From an uncultured Rhodospirillales bacterium (GTDB lineage: Bacteria; Pseudomonadota; Alphaproteobacteria; ATCC43930; CGMCC-115725), in assembly GCA_903828515.1 (NCBI GenBank), contig CAIKMD010000002.1:1-64000 (forward strand): a stretch of DNA of 64,000 nt, in the 5' to 3' direction. The position numbers and the translations under genes were made by a program. The notes under the pieces were generated by a model. The model saw only the letters and a list, made by a program, of their open reading frames with translations. It searched no databases and was not told where the DNA came from. Positions 19,252 through 27,465 of this stretch are shown here, piece after piece (position 1 is the stretch's first letter; each line of letters opens with the position of its first letter).

Positions 19252-20994
19252 CTAATTTCCGATTCCGACGCGGTTGCCGATGCGGAACGCGATGACGGTT
19301 ATCACCAGCGAAAGGACGGCGATCAGAATCCCCACGACCGATGCGGATTCGAAGCGCCCGCCCACGGCGAAATCGAACATCAACAGCGACAAAGTACGCA
19401 GGCCGGGCGTTGCGATCAGGACGACGGTGCTGATGTCGCGGATGGTGCCGGCGAAAATCAGCAGGAACACGGAGACGAGCATCGGCGCGATCAGCGGCAG
19501 CGTCACCCGGCGGAAGGTTGCGGTGAACCCGGCGCCGGAGATGCGTGCGGCTTCTTCCAACTGCCCCGATACTTGGCCGAGCGAATTGCGCAGCAACTGC
19601 ACGCCGATCGGCAGTTCCTTGATGAGCAGGGCGAGGACAAGCGGGATGACCGTGCCGTAAAGCCATGATATTCCCGGGATGTTCAGCATGAGGCTTAGCA
19701 GCGTCACGCCGAGGACGAGGCCGGGGATGGCCCAGGGCAGCCAGATGATCACGCTGATCAATCCGCGCCCCCAAATATCGGCGCGGACCAAGGCCCAGGC
19801 GATCAGCGAGAAGACCAGAATACCGATCAATCCGACGGCGGTGCCCAGAAAGATCGAGTTGAACGCGGCGCGCAGAAACCGGTCGTCGCCGAGAACTTCG
19901 CGCCAATGCGCGGTAGTCCAGGCGTTTTCGATGAAGAAAAAGCCGAACAGCTTGGTGAAGGAGCCGAGGATCAGGATCATTAGCGGCAGGAAAATCGCAA
20001 TGACGATGTAGAGGATCAACACGGCTGACGCCGCATAAGCCCACGGGCTGCTGGTCCGTCGTGGTCGCATCCGCACGCCGCGGCCGGTGATCGTCGCGAT
20101 ATCGCCGGTGCGGCTGAGATAGCGCTGATAGACGACAGCGAGAACCAACAGGATGACCAGGAACAGTGAACTCAGCGCCATGGCCTGCGGAAAGAGCGGT
20201 GGTTCCCAATTGATGAGATCGTAGATGCGTGTCGCATAGACGAATATCTTGGCCGGCGTGCCCAACAACTGCTCGACCTCGAACGTTTCGAGGCTTTTGA
20301 TCAGACCGGAAACGAACGCCGTAACGATCGCCGGAACCAGCAGCGGAATGGTAATCCTGCGCAAGGTTCCGGTGATGCCCGCGCCCGCGATATCGGCGGC
20401 CTCCTCATAAGCGGCATCGAGTTGACGGAACGCAGGCGTGAGAAGAATGACCATGATGGGAATCGTGGTCAGCGATAGATGAACCCAGATCATCCCGGAA
20501 ATCGAATAAATCGAGAAGATCGGGCCGTGAACGAATGGCAACTTCTGAAGCAGCGTGTTGAGCAGGCCGTAATGGGCGTCGAGCAGCAAGATCCAACCCA
20601 TGACCATCGGCACGACCGGCAGAAAGAAGCCGAACCACAGCGACAATTCGATGAACCGCCGGCCGGGAATCTGCACGCGGATCAACAGCCACGAAATGAG
20701 GAACGCGGCGATGATCGCGATCGGCACGCGGACCGAGAGCAAAAACGAATAGTAGATCGCGTCGAGGCTGTTCTTGTTGGTGAAGAGATCGTTCCAGCCC
20801 GCCAGTCCGAATTTGAATGGCCGGCCGATCGCCGACACGTCGAAACTCGCGCCGATCACATAAGCGATCGGGGCAAGCGTGACGATGCCGATCGCGAGCA
20901 GCAGCAGAATGCCGAGCCAGATCCGGCGGTCTGGCCGTCGAAACGATGCAGCCGGACGCGGCGGCGCAGCGTTGGTGAGGGGAATTTCGGTCAT
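19252..20994 (-). CDS. Fused ABC transporter permease, ferric-iron/polyamine type (second module)
   Basis: 580 residues with about twelve membrane segments in two permease halves. EAA loops are EEAADIAGAGITGTLRRITIPLL near residue 195 and EEAARISGAGFTATFRRVTLPLI near residue 480. It is the same architecture as the protein from 6976-8727. It lies 41 bases after the LigI-like hydrolase gene, suggesting cotranscription with catabolic genes and hence an aromatic carboxylate or similar cargo. The ATPase is not encoded nearby. Confidence 0.88.
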   Translation of the reverse strand: MTEIPLTNAAPPRPAASFRRPDRRIWLGILLLLAIGIVTLAPIAYVIGASFDVSAIGRPFKFGLAGWNDLFTNKNSLDAIYYSFLLSVRVPIAIIAAFLISWLLIRVQIPGRRFIELSLWFGFFLPVVPMVMGWILLLDAHYGLLNTLLQKLPFVHGPIFSIYSISGMIWVHLSLTTIPIMVILLTPAFRQLDAAYEEAADIAGAGITGTLRRITIPLLVPAIVTAFVSGLIKSLETFEVEQLLGTPAKIFVYATRIYDLINWEPPLFPQAMALSSLFLVILLVLAVVYQRYLSRTGDIATITGRGVRMRPRRTSSPWAYAASAVLILYIVIAIFLPLMILILGSFTKLFGFFFIENAWTTAHWREVLGDDRFLRAAFNSIFLGTAVGLIGILVFSLIAWALVRADIWGRGLISVIIWLPWAIPGLVLGVTLLSLMLNIPGISWLYGTVIPLVLALLIKELPIGVQLLRNSLGQVSGQLEEAARISGAGFTATFRRVTLPLIAPMLVSVFLLIFAGTIRDISTVVLIATPGLRTLSLLMFDFAVGGRFESASVVGILIAVLSLVITVIAFRIGNRVGIGN

Positions 20995-21035
20995 GCGCTC
21001 GTGTTGGCCCGTCTCAGCGGCGGATCATCGGATGC

Positions 21036-21857
21036 TCACGGCGTGAATCCATAGAGCCGCGCCGGATTGTCGACCAGCAATCTCTGGCGATCCGCTTCAT
21101 CGGGCGCGATGAGCGGAATGAGATCGACGAGATCGCGAACGTCGGGATTGAACCGATTGTTGGGATGCGGCCAATCCGTGCCCCACAGCACCCGGCTCGG
21201 CGCCGCCGCGAGCAGGGCATGGATATAGGGCAGGGCGTCATGGAACGGGGGACCTGACGCTGAAATGCGGTCGGCGCCCGAGAGCTTTATCCAGATATGG
21301 TCGCGCTTCGCGAGTTCCAGCAGTTGCTTGAATGCAGGGTCGTCGAGACCCGCGGCCGCGTCGGTGCGGCCCATGTGATCGATGACGACCGGTATGCTGA
21401 TCGCGCGAATGAAATCGAGATGGGCGCGGATGTCCTCCGGCCCAATCAGAAAGTCGACATGCCATCCCATCGGCTTGATCCGTTCAATCAGGCGCAGCAT
21501 CGCGGCGAGGTCGGGCGTCCCGCCATGGCGCGCGGTGAACGGAAAACGCGCGCCGCGAATTCCGGCCGTATGCAAGGCGGCAAGTTCGGCTTCCGACGTG
21601 CCGTCGTCAACCACCGCGAGGCCGCGATAACGGCCGCCGGCCAGCGCGAGCGCCGCGAGCGTGACGGCACGGCTTTCGGGATTGGCCTGCACGATCACCG
21701 CGCGCTCGACGCCCAATGCGCGATGCACGGTAAGAAGCCGATCCCCGCGATGGTCGAGGAAGCGCGGGTCGTCGGCATAGACATGGCAATGCACGTCGCA
21801 TGTGCCGGGTGGCGGCACGAAGCACGGCTTTGGCTTGTCGAGGATGGTCTTGGCCAT
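21036..21857 (-). CDS. Amidohydrolase, 2-pyrone-4,6-dicarboxylate hydrolase-like (LigI family)
   Basis: 273 residues. The metal site opens with H23 and H25 (CDVHCHVYADD); VVIDHMGR and LWGTDWPHP supply the later histidine and aspartate motifs of the family. LigI opens the lactone 2-pyrone-4,6-dicarboxylate in protocatechuate 4,5-cleavage; related family members act on other lactones. It fits the LigB- and LigJ-like genes 6 kb away. The 142 bases upstream hold a 6-bp hairpin GCCTGC/GCAGGC (21977-21992) just beyond the Rieske stop and otherwise nothing clear. Confidence 0.8.
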   Translation of the reverse strand: MAKTILDKPKPCFVPPPGTCDVHCHVYADDPRFLDHRGDRLLTVHRALGVERAVIVQANPESRAVTLAALALAGGRYRGLAVVDDGTSEAELAALHTAGIRGARFPFTARHGGTPDLAAMLRLIERIKPMGWHVDFLIGPEDIRAHLDFIRAISIPVVIDHMGRTDAAAGLDDPAFKQLLELAKRDHIWIKLSGADRISASGPPFHDALPYIHALLAAAPSRVLWGTDWPHPNNRFNPDVRDLVDLIPLIAPDEADRQRLLVDNPARLYGFTP

Positions 21858-22000
21858 CGCTTCCCCCCAGGCTCAAGCCGCACGCATACGGTCGCGTTCC
21901 GGACCGTGTCAACCTTGCCCGCGGCGTTGATACCACGCTTTGAAGCGGGAACAGTCTATGAAATTGGCTTTGCAGCGCCTGCAACCGCAGGCAGTAAGCG

Positions 22001-23215
22001 TCAAACAGCCGGCGGAAATGCTGCCGTTGGGAAAATATCGCTGAACGGGACGTCGTTCGGCGCGGCCTGATAAACCGGCCGAAGGTGAAACGATTTCGGA
22101 TCCGTGCCTGGAATTTCGCGTCCGGCCTGTTCGTCTTCGATGGCGCGCTGGAGATAGCGTCGCAGTTGGACGACGCTGATATCCGAGGTGACGAGGAACT
22201 CGACCGACCGATCGGCGATCAGTCCCATGCTTTCCTGAATGGCGCTGTCCTGGACGCCGATGCCCTTCATGCCGCTGAAGGATTTACCGCTGCGTTGCAG
22301 GGAACGATCGATACCATAATTATTATCGCGATTATGAGCCATGCGGTCGCTGCCGACTTCCTTGACCGCGTGAATCCGGTTTCCCGACGCATAGGCGGAA
22401 AGTTCGTCGGCCGACATCGGTCGATCGGGATGGTACGTCACGCAATAAAGCATCGTGGTTTCGTCATCGATCGGGACCCATATCTGCGACTGAAACAGGG
22501 CCGCTGCAATCAGCTTGTGGAACGGCATCAGCATCGTGTCGGTGGTCCACATCGTCTGGCCGTTCTCGTCCCGGCCATAGGCATAGACGAATCCGGAATC
22601 GGTGGGCACGAATTCGGTATGGGTTGGCAGGGAATAGGATGCTAGCAGATCGCCCTTGTGCAGAAAGCTCAGATGGCTGGAATCGAATCCCCCTTCGAAT
22701 CCCTGGAACCAATTGCATTCGAGCAATTGACGCGTGACCAGGCAATGCGACGCCGGGAGTTCGGTCCATTCGATCGCGGGAAATTCCGGGCGCTGGTCGG
22801 CTGGACCCATATAGGTCCAGATCAATCCGCCACGTTCGATGCAAGGGTAGGCCCGGGCTTTAACGCGTTCCTTGATCGTGCTCGTCGGCGGTTCAGTCGG
22901 CACGTCGACGCAATTGCCCTCCACGTCGAATTTCCAACCGTGATAGATGCAGCGTATGCCGCATTCCTCGTTGCGGCCGAAGAACAGCGATGCCGTGCGA
23001 TGAGGACAAAGTTCCTGCAGCAGGCCGATCCGGCCGAGCGTGTCGCGGAAAGCGACGAGTGGCTCGCCCAGCAGCTTGACGCGCACCGGATCGCAATCCG
23101 GTTCCGGCAACTGCTCCGCCAACAATGCCGGTACCCAATAGCGCCGGATCAGTCCGCCCATCGGCGTGCCCCGTCCGATCCGCGTCAACAATTCGTTTTG
23201 TTCAATCGTGAGCAT
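22001..23215 (-). CDS. Rieske [2Fe-2S] aromatic ring-hydroxylating oxygenase, phthalate-dioxygenase-like
   Basis: 404 residues. Rieske ligands C70-x-H72 and C89-x-x-H92; mononuclear iron D178, H181, H186. The first about 157 residues differ from the protein at 27466-28695 at only about ten positions, while the catalytic part is clearly more divergent. It follows the glyoxalase-like gene by 16 bases. It probably acts as a homo-oligomeric oxygenase needing a separate phthalate-dioxygenase-type reductase, which is not in the window. Confidence 0.9.
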   Translation of the reverse strand: MLTIEQNELLTRIGRGTPMGGLIRRYWVPALLAEQLPEPDCDPVRVKLLGEPLVAFRDTLGRIGLLQELCPHRTASLFFGRNEECGIRCIYHGWKFDVEGNCVDVPTEPPTSTIKERVKARAYPCIERGGLIWTYMGPADQRPEFPAIEWTELPASHCLVTRQLLECNWFQGFEGGFDSSHLSFLHKGDLLASYSLPTHTEFVPTDSGFVYAYGRDENGQTMWTTDTMLMPFHKLIAAALFQSQIWVPIDDETTMLYCVTYHPDRPMSADELSAYASGNRIHAVKEVGSDRMAHNRDNNYGIDRSLQRSGKSFSGMKGIGVQDSAIQESMGLIADRSVEFLVTSDISVVQLRRYLQRAIEDEQAGREIPGTDPKSFHLRPVYQAAPNDVPFSDIFPTAAFPPAV

Positions 23216-23231
23216 GTCGGCGCCGACTTAA

Positions 23232-23669
23232 TTACGGCCGCTCGACCAGTTCGATCTTGTAACCGTCGGGATCTTCGATGAAAGCGATGTTGACGGTGCC
23301 GAATTTCAGCGGTCCCGGCGGGCGCGGAATCTTGACGCCTTCTTTCTCGAGACGTTTGCAGGTGCCGTAAATATCCTGCACGCCGATCGCGAGATGGCCG
23401 AACCCGGAGCCGATCGTATACGGCTCTTTCTGATCCCAATTATAAGTCAGTTCGACGACCGCACTGGCGCTTTGGTCGCCGTAGCCGACATACGCCATCG
23501 TATAGCGAGCTTGTTCGACCTCGCGCTTCTGCAGCATCTTCATGCCCAACAGCCGGCAATAGAAATCGACCGACTTGTCGAAATCGAAAACGCGAATCAT
23601 CGTGTGGAGAAAGCGGAACCGGCTGGTATCGACCGCTACGGCTCCATCGGATTGAACACCTGTATCCAT
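23232..23669 (-). CDS. Glyoxalase I-like (lactoylglutathione lyase family) protein
   Basis: 145 residues. Two vicinal-oxygen-chelate modules are visible: FLHTMIRVFDFDKSVDFYCRLLGM (metal ligand H22) and SGFGHLAIGVQDI (H93), with E74 (VVELTYNWD) and E141 (YKIELVE) as the other ligands. This H/E/H/E site and size fit GloA, which isomerises the glutathione-methylglyoxal adduct. In this operon it could instead handle a catabolic intermediate. It is flanked by a binding protein gene 9 bases upstream and a Rieske gene 16 bases downstream. Confidence 0.85.
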   Translation of the reverse strand: MDTGVQSDGAVAVDTSRFRFLHTMIRVFDFDKSVDFYCRLLGMKMLQKREVEQARYTMAYVGYGDQSASAVVELTYNWDQKEPYTIGSGFGHLAIGVQDIYGTCKRLEKEGVKIPRPPGPLKFGTVNIAFIEDPDGYKIELVERP

Positions 23670-23678
23670 GCGGGTCTC

Positions 23679-25211
23679 CTAGGCTGTGAGCGTCCAGGCG
23701 TAGGGCGCGACCAGACCGGTGCGATACGGAACGTAACGAATCCGTTTGCTGTAGACGACGGTCGCGATGCCCTGGAGCAACGGGCAGGCATAGCCTTGCT
23801 CGACCGTCCAGCGGTCGAACTCGCGATAGCCCGCCATGCGTTTGTCGTAGTTGGTCTCGTCGAGCAGAGCCTGCAGCTTCGGCGTGATGTCGTCGCTCTT
23901 CCAGGCGGAGAACCGACCTTTCGGGTTCATGATCGATCCGGAATAGGATTCCGGATCGTCCGTCGGATTGAACCAATTATAGAGCATGGGTGATTCGAGT
24001 TTGTCGGTGCGCAAGAGCTCGTTGAACTTCGGCAGCTCGATCGCCGTCGCGCTCGCGTCGATGCCGATCTCTTTCCACATCTGGACGATCGTGCGCGCCA
24101 TGTCGAAATCGTTCTGAAAGACGCCGTTCGGCGACAGCAATTCGATCTTAGCAGGGTTCTTGGCGGTGTATCCCGATTTGGCCAGCAAGGCTTTCGCCAT
24201 CTCGGGGCTGTAGGCGAATTTGAAATTCGGATCGTTCGCCGGCGTGCCCGGTCCGGCCCACATGGAAAGGACATCGGCCTTTCCGTTGAAGAACGCTTTC
24301 GACAGGCCGGCCGTGTTGATCGCGTGGTGCATCGCCAGGCGGACATTGGGGTCCTGATAGATACCCTTGTTCACCATGTGGATCATATAGACGCTGCTGA
24401 TCGGATGCAGATTGCCGACCAGACCGGGTATCGCGCCCAGACGCACGACTTCGCGAACCGGCAGATTATGCGCGAAATCGACCTGGCCGGATTGGACGGC
24501 GGCGATGCGCGTGCTGGGGTCCTGCACGATCTGGATGACGACCTGTTTGATCGACGGCGCGCCGCGATAATATTTATCGTGCGCCTCGAGAACGATGCGC
24601 GAGCCGCGCTGATAATCCACCAGTTTGTAGGGCCCGGCGCCGACCGGTTTTTGCATGAAGCCGTCGATGCCGACGGACTCGGTATAACGGCGCGGCATGA
24701 CATAGCCCACGGCCATGAGGCGCTGGGGCGCTGTGATGTATTTGCTGGCGAATTTGAAGACCACCTTGTTGGGCGCGGGCGTCTCCACGGCCTCGACGAT
24801 CTTGCCGAAATTGGCCGCGACCGCGAGGGTGTCGTCCGCTTTGAGACGCGTATAGAAGCTGAAATGAACGTCGTCCGACGTGAGCGGGTCGCCGTTATGG
24901 AACAGCAGATTGTCCCGCAGGGTCAGCTCGAGGACCTGGTTGTTGTTGTCCAGCCACTTGAACGAGCCGAGCCCCGGTTGCAACTGCGCCGTCGGTGTGA
25001 TGTCGAGGAGGGAATCGAACACGCATTTGTAAAGCGACTGCGTGACCGACGTGACGGCGTTCATCGCATCCCAGCTCGCAAGGTCGGTCGGAAAAGCGAT
25101 GCTGATCGCCTTCTCGTTGGCCGCCGATGCCCGGCTCGCCATGATGGTCGGGCTGCCGATAAATGCGGCGCCGATTGCCGCATGTCGAAGAACCCGCCTG
25201 CGGCTGATCAT
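23679..25211 (-). CDS. ABC transporter substrate-binding protein, family 5 (peptide/nickel type)
   Basis: 510 residues. The N terminus MISRRRVLRHAAIGAAFIG has a twin-arginine motif, so export by Tat is likely. The rest is the DppA/OppA-type SBP_bac_5 fold: LRDNLLFHNGDPLTSDDVHFSF, then GAGPYKLVDYQRGS, are family landmarks. It is the first gene of a leftward run that continues through the glyoxalase-like, Rieske, LigI-like and second transporter genes. No matching DppBCDF genes lie next to it; the nearest such set is at 33555-37172. Confidence 0.88.
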   Translation of the reverse strand: MISRRRVLRHAAIGAAFIGSPTIMASRASAANEKAISIAFPTDLASWDAMNAVTSVTQSLYKCVFDSLLDITPTAQLQPGLGSFKWLDNNNQVLELTLRDNLLFHNGDPLTSDDVHFSFYTRLKADDTLAVAANFGKIVEAVETPAPNKVVFKFASKYITAPQRLMAVGYVMPRRYTESVGIDGFMQKPVGAGPYKLVDYQRGSRIVLEAHDKYYRGAPSIKQVVIQIVQDPSTRIAAVQSGQVDFAHNLPVREVVRLGAIPGLVGNLHPISSVYMIHMVNKGIYQDPNVRLAMHHAINTAGLSKAFFNGKADVLSMWAGPGTPANDPNFKFAYSPEMAKALLAKSGYTAKNPAKIELLSPNGVFQNDFDMARTIVQMWKEIGIDASATAIELPKFNELLRTDKLESPMLYNWFNPTDDPESYSGSIMNPKGRFSAWKSDDITPKLQALLDETNYDKRMAGYREFDRWTVEQGYACPLLQGIATVVYSKRIRYVPYRTGLVAPYAWTLTA

Positions 25212-25512
25212 GTTGGATTCCTCGGTTCCGGTTAAGGGGGTCGTCGCTCGATTTCAAACGTCATAAACCTTAGGCGACGGCGGTGCGGCGCCTCTTGATT
25301 GGACACGCACAATCCCTTGCCCCTCCCTGTTCGATCGGGCTGCTCCCCCATGCGGGGCGACTGCCCGCCGGGCTCGCGGCCGGGATTTACTCAGCTTTTT
25401 GGGCGCGGCTGGACAAGTTTCCGAAGGCCAAGTCATTAGTCTTCAAGGACGAATGAGCGCCGGCCCGCTCTCATCGCCCGTGAGGATGACGCAAATCGTG
25501 GCAGGCTCTGAT
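25212..25512. other. Divergent intergenic region
   Basis: About 300 bases between the leftward binding protein gene and the rightward amidohydrolase gene. It must hold promoters for both directions. No convincing sigma-70 or sigma-54 element, strong palindrome or RNA structure was recognised. In-frame ATG codons at 25453 (with AAGGA) and 25486 show that the amidohydrolase start may lie inside this stretch. Confidence 0.5.
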
Positions 25513-26913
25513 ATGACGACGGAAGGCCCGCTCCCGGTCGATTTTCTGATAGCCGGCGCGACGTTGGTGACGATGGATTCGCGTCGTCGCGTCATCAAGG
25601 ACGGCGCTCTGGCGATCAAGGCGGACCGCATTGTTGCGGTCGGCAAGACGTCCGAACTGTCGGCCGCTTACGAGGCGAAGACCAAAATCGACGGTCGGCG
25701 CTTCGTGGTGACGCCGGGTCTGGTCAACAGCCATATCCACATCACCGGCGAGCCCCTGACGCGTGGTTACGTGCCGGACGATACCGATTTCGACGAGAAC
25801 GTCTTTCAATGGCTCGTGCCTTTTCATCGGCATTTCACGCCCGCGGACGAACGGCTGTCGGCGCAACTCGCCGCGTTGGAGATGCTGCGCTCGGGCACCA
25901 CGAGTTTCATCGAGGCGGGCAGCATCAGCGCGCTCGACGAGGTCGCCGACGGGCTCGACGAGATCGGCATTCGCGGTCGCATCGCGCTGAGGAACTGGGA
26001 CCAGTCGAGTACAGACTCTCATTCGTCGCGCGATACCGATGAGGCGATTCGTTTTCTGGTCGACGAACTCGAACGATATCCGGCGCGCGATGGTCAACGC
26101 ATTGCCGCTTGGCCGACGCTGATCGGCCATTCACTTTGTTCGGCAGAACTCTTCCGGGCCGCCAAGCGACTGGCGCTGGAGACCGCCACGGGCGTCACGT
26201 TCCACATGAGCCCGGCGCCGAATGATGCCGAATGGTATCTAAAGCGTCATGGACGCCGTCCGGTCGAATACCTCGCCGATATCGGCGTGCTCGGAAAGAA
26301 CATCGTCATTACGCATCTGGTGCATGTCAGCGAGCGCGAGGTCGCGCTGCTGGCCGAGAGCGGAACCAACGTCGCGCATTGTCCCACTACCGCGCTTAAA
26401 TGCGGTTACGGCATCACCCGCGTCGGGCGATTTCCCGAGATGGTCGCGCAAGGCATCAACGTCGCCATCGGTACTGACGGCAATAACGGCAGCAACTACT
26501 CGGATCTGATGCGTGCGGCCTATCTCGTTGCCGGCGTGTTCAAGGACGCACGCGGTGACGCGAAGCTTTTTCCGGCCGAACAAGTCTTCGCCATGGCGAC
26601 GCTGAACGGCGCGCGCGCGATGGGGTTGGAAAATGAAATCGGTTCGTTGGAACCCGGCAAAAAAGCGGATTTTGTGTTCCACGACACAAACCGTCCCGAA
26701 TGGCGTCCGCTGCTCAACGTCGCCAACCAATTGGTGTGGGCGGCGGACGGGCGCGGCGTTCACAGCGTGTGGGTCGATGGCGTTCGGGTCGTCGATAATT
26801 ATCGCTCGACCCGGATCGACGAGGAAAAGCTTTATGCCGAGGTACAGGTCGCGGGTGAAGAAATCGTCCGGCGGTCCGGTCTGCCCGACCGGGCGAAATG
26901 GCCGACGGTCTGA
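25513..26913 (+). CDS. Metal-dependent amidohydrolase, TrzA/AtzB/guanine-deaminase-like
   Basis: About 466 residues. The metal-binding HxH is H74 and H76 (VNSHIHITGE); ITHLVHVSERE and VAIGTDGNNGSN supply later metal and catalytic residues of the chlorohydrolase/deaminase (subtype III amidohydrolase) family. Members deaminate or dechlorinate purines, pyrimidines and triazines. The start is uncertain: ATG 25513 fits the usual short N terminus before the first beta strand; ATG 25453 has a better AAGGA site. It heads a rightward run with the DUF1993 and Rieske genes, 27 and 15 bases apart. Confidence 0.82.
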   Translation: MTTEGPLPVDFLIAGATLVTMDSRRRVIKDGALAIKADRIVAVGKTSELSAAYEAKTKIDGRRFVVTPGLVNSHIHITGEPLTRGYVPDDTDFDENVFQWLVPFHRHFTPADERLSAQLAALEMLRSGTTSFIEAGSISALDEVADGLDEIGIRGRIALRNWDQSSTDSHSSRDTDEAIRFLVDELERYPARDGQRIAAWPTLIGHSLCSAELFRAAKRLALETATGVTFHMSPAPNDAEWYLKRHGRRPVEYLADIGVLGKNIVITHLVHVSEREVALLAESGTNVAHCPTTALKCGYGITRVGRFPEMVAQGINVAIGTDGNNGSNYSDLMRAAYLVAGVFKDARGDAKLFPAEQVFAMATLNGARAMGLENEIGSLEPGKKADFVFHDTNRPEWRPLLNVANQLVWAADGRGVHSVWVDGVRVVDNYRSTRIDEEKLYAEVQVAGEEIVRRSGLPDRAKWPTV

Positions 26914-26940
26914 TCTTGTGTTCTTGGGGAGAGTCGAACG

Positions 26941-27450
26941 ATGAGCGTCTCGCTGTATGATATTTCCGTGCCCGTCTATCTTCAGTTCCTGACGTCGCTT
27001 TCCGACGTTCTGGGCAAGGCTGCGGCACACGCCGAGGCAAAGAAGATCGATCCGGCTTTTCTCCTCGGCATGCGGCTCTACCCGGATATGTACACGCTGA
27101 CCCAGCAGGTACAGCAGGCGACGAGCTATGCCATCAATGGGGCAGGGCGTTCGGCGGGTGTCGAGCGACCGAATCTCGGGACCGGCGAGACGAGCTTTGC
27201 CGCTTTGCGGGCCCGTCTCGCCAATGCAATCGACTTTCTCAAGAGTCTAAAACGCGAAGATTTCGACGGCAAAGATGTCGTGATCGATTTTCACGGCAAA
27301 GACCGGCATTTCACCGGGCCGAGCTACTTGCTGACGTTCTCGCTGCCGAGCTTCTTTTTTCATTGCACGATCGCCTACGGCATCCTGCGTCATTGTGGCG
27401 TCGAGATCGGGACGAGCGATTTCAGAGGGACGCCTGTCCAGGCCGGTTAG
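26941..27450 (+). CDS. DUF1993 family protein
   Basis: 169 residues, matching the DUF1993 family in length and pattern: SLYDISVPVYLQFLTSLSDVL at the N terminus, FLLGMRLYPDMYTLTQQVQ in the middle and a helical C terminus ending LRHCGVEIGTSDF. The family is predicted to form a four-helix DinB-like bundle. Function unknown. It sits between the amidohydrolase and a Rieske oxygenase gene and is preceded by GGGGAGAG. Confidence 0.85.
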   Translation: MSVSLYDISVPVYLQFLTSLSDVLGKAAAHAEAKKIDPAFLLGMRLYPDMYTLTQQVQQATSYAINGAGRSAGVERPNLGTGETSFAALRARLANAIDFLKSLKREDFDGKDVVIDFHGKDRHFTGPSYLLTFSLPSFFFHCTIAYGILRHCGVEIGTSDFRGTPVQAG

Positions 27451-27465
27451 GAAAGCTGCATCGTC

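Noticed and set aside
6976-20994. Classification of both fused permease modules as iron transporters
   Set aside because: The fold is shared by iron, polyamine and other importers; the gene context is aromatic catabolism, so the cargo was left open.
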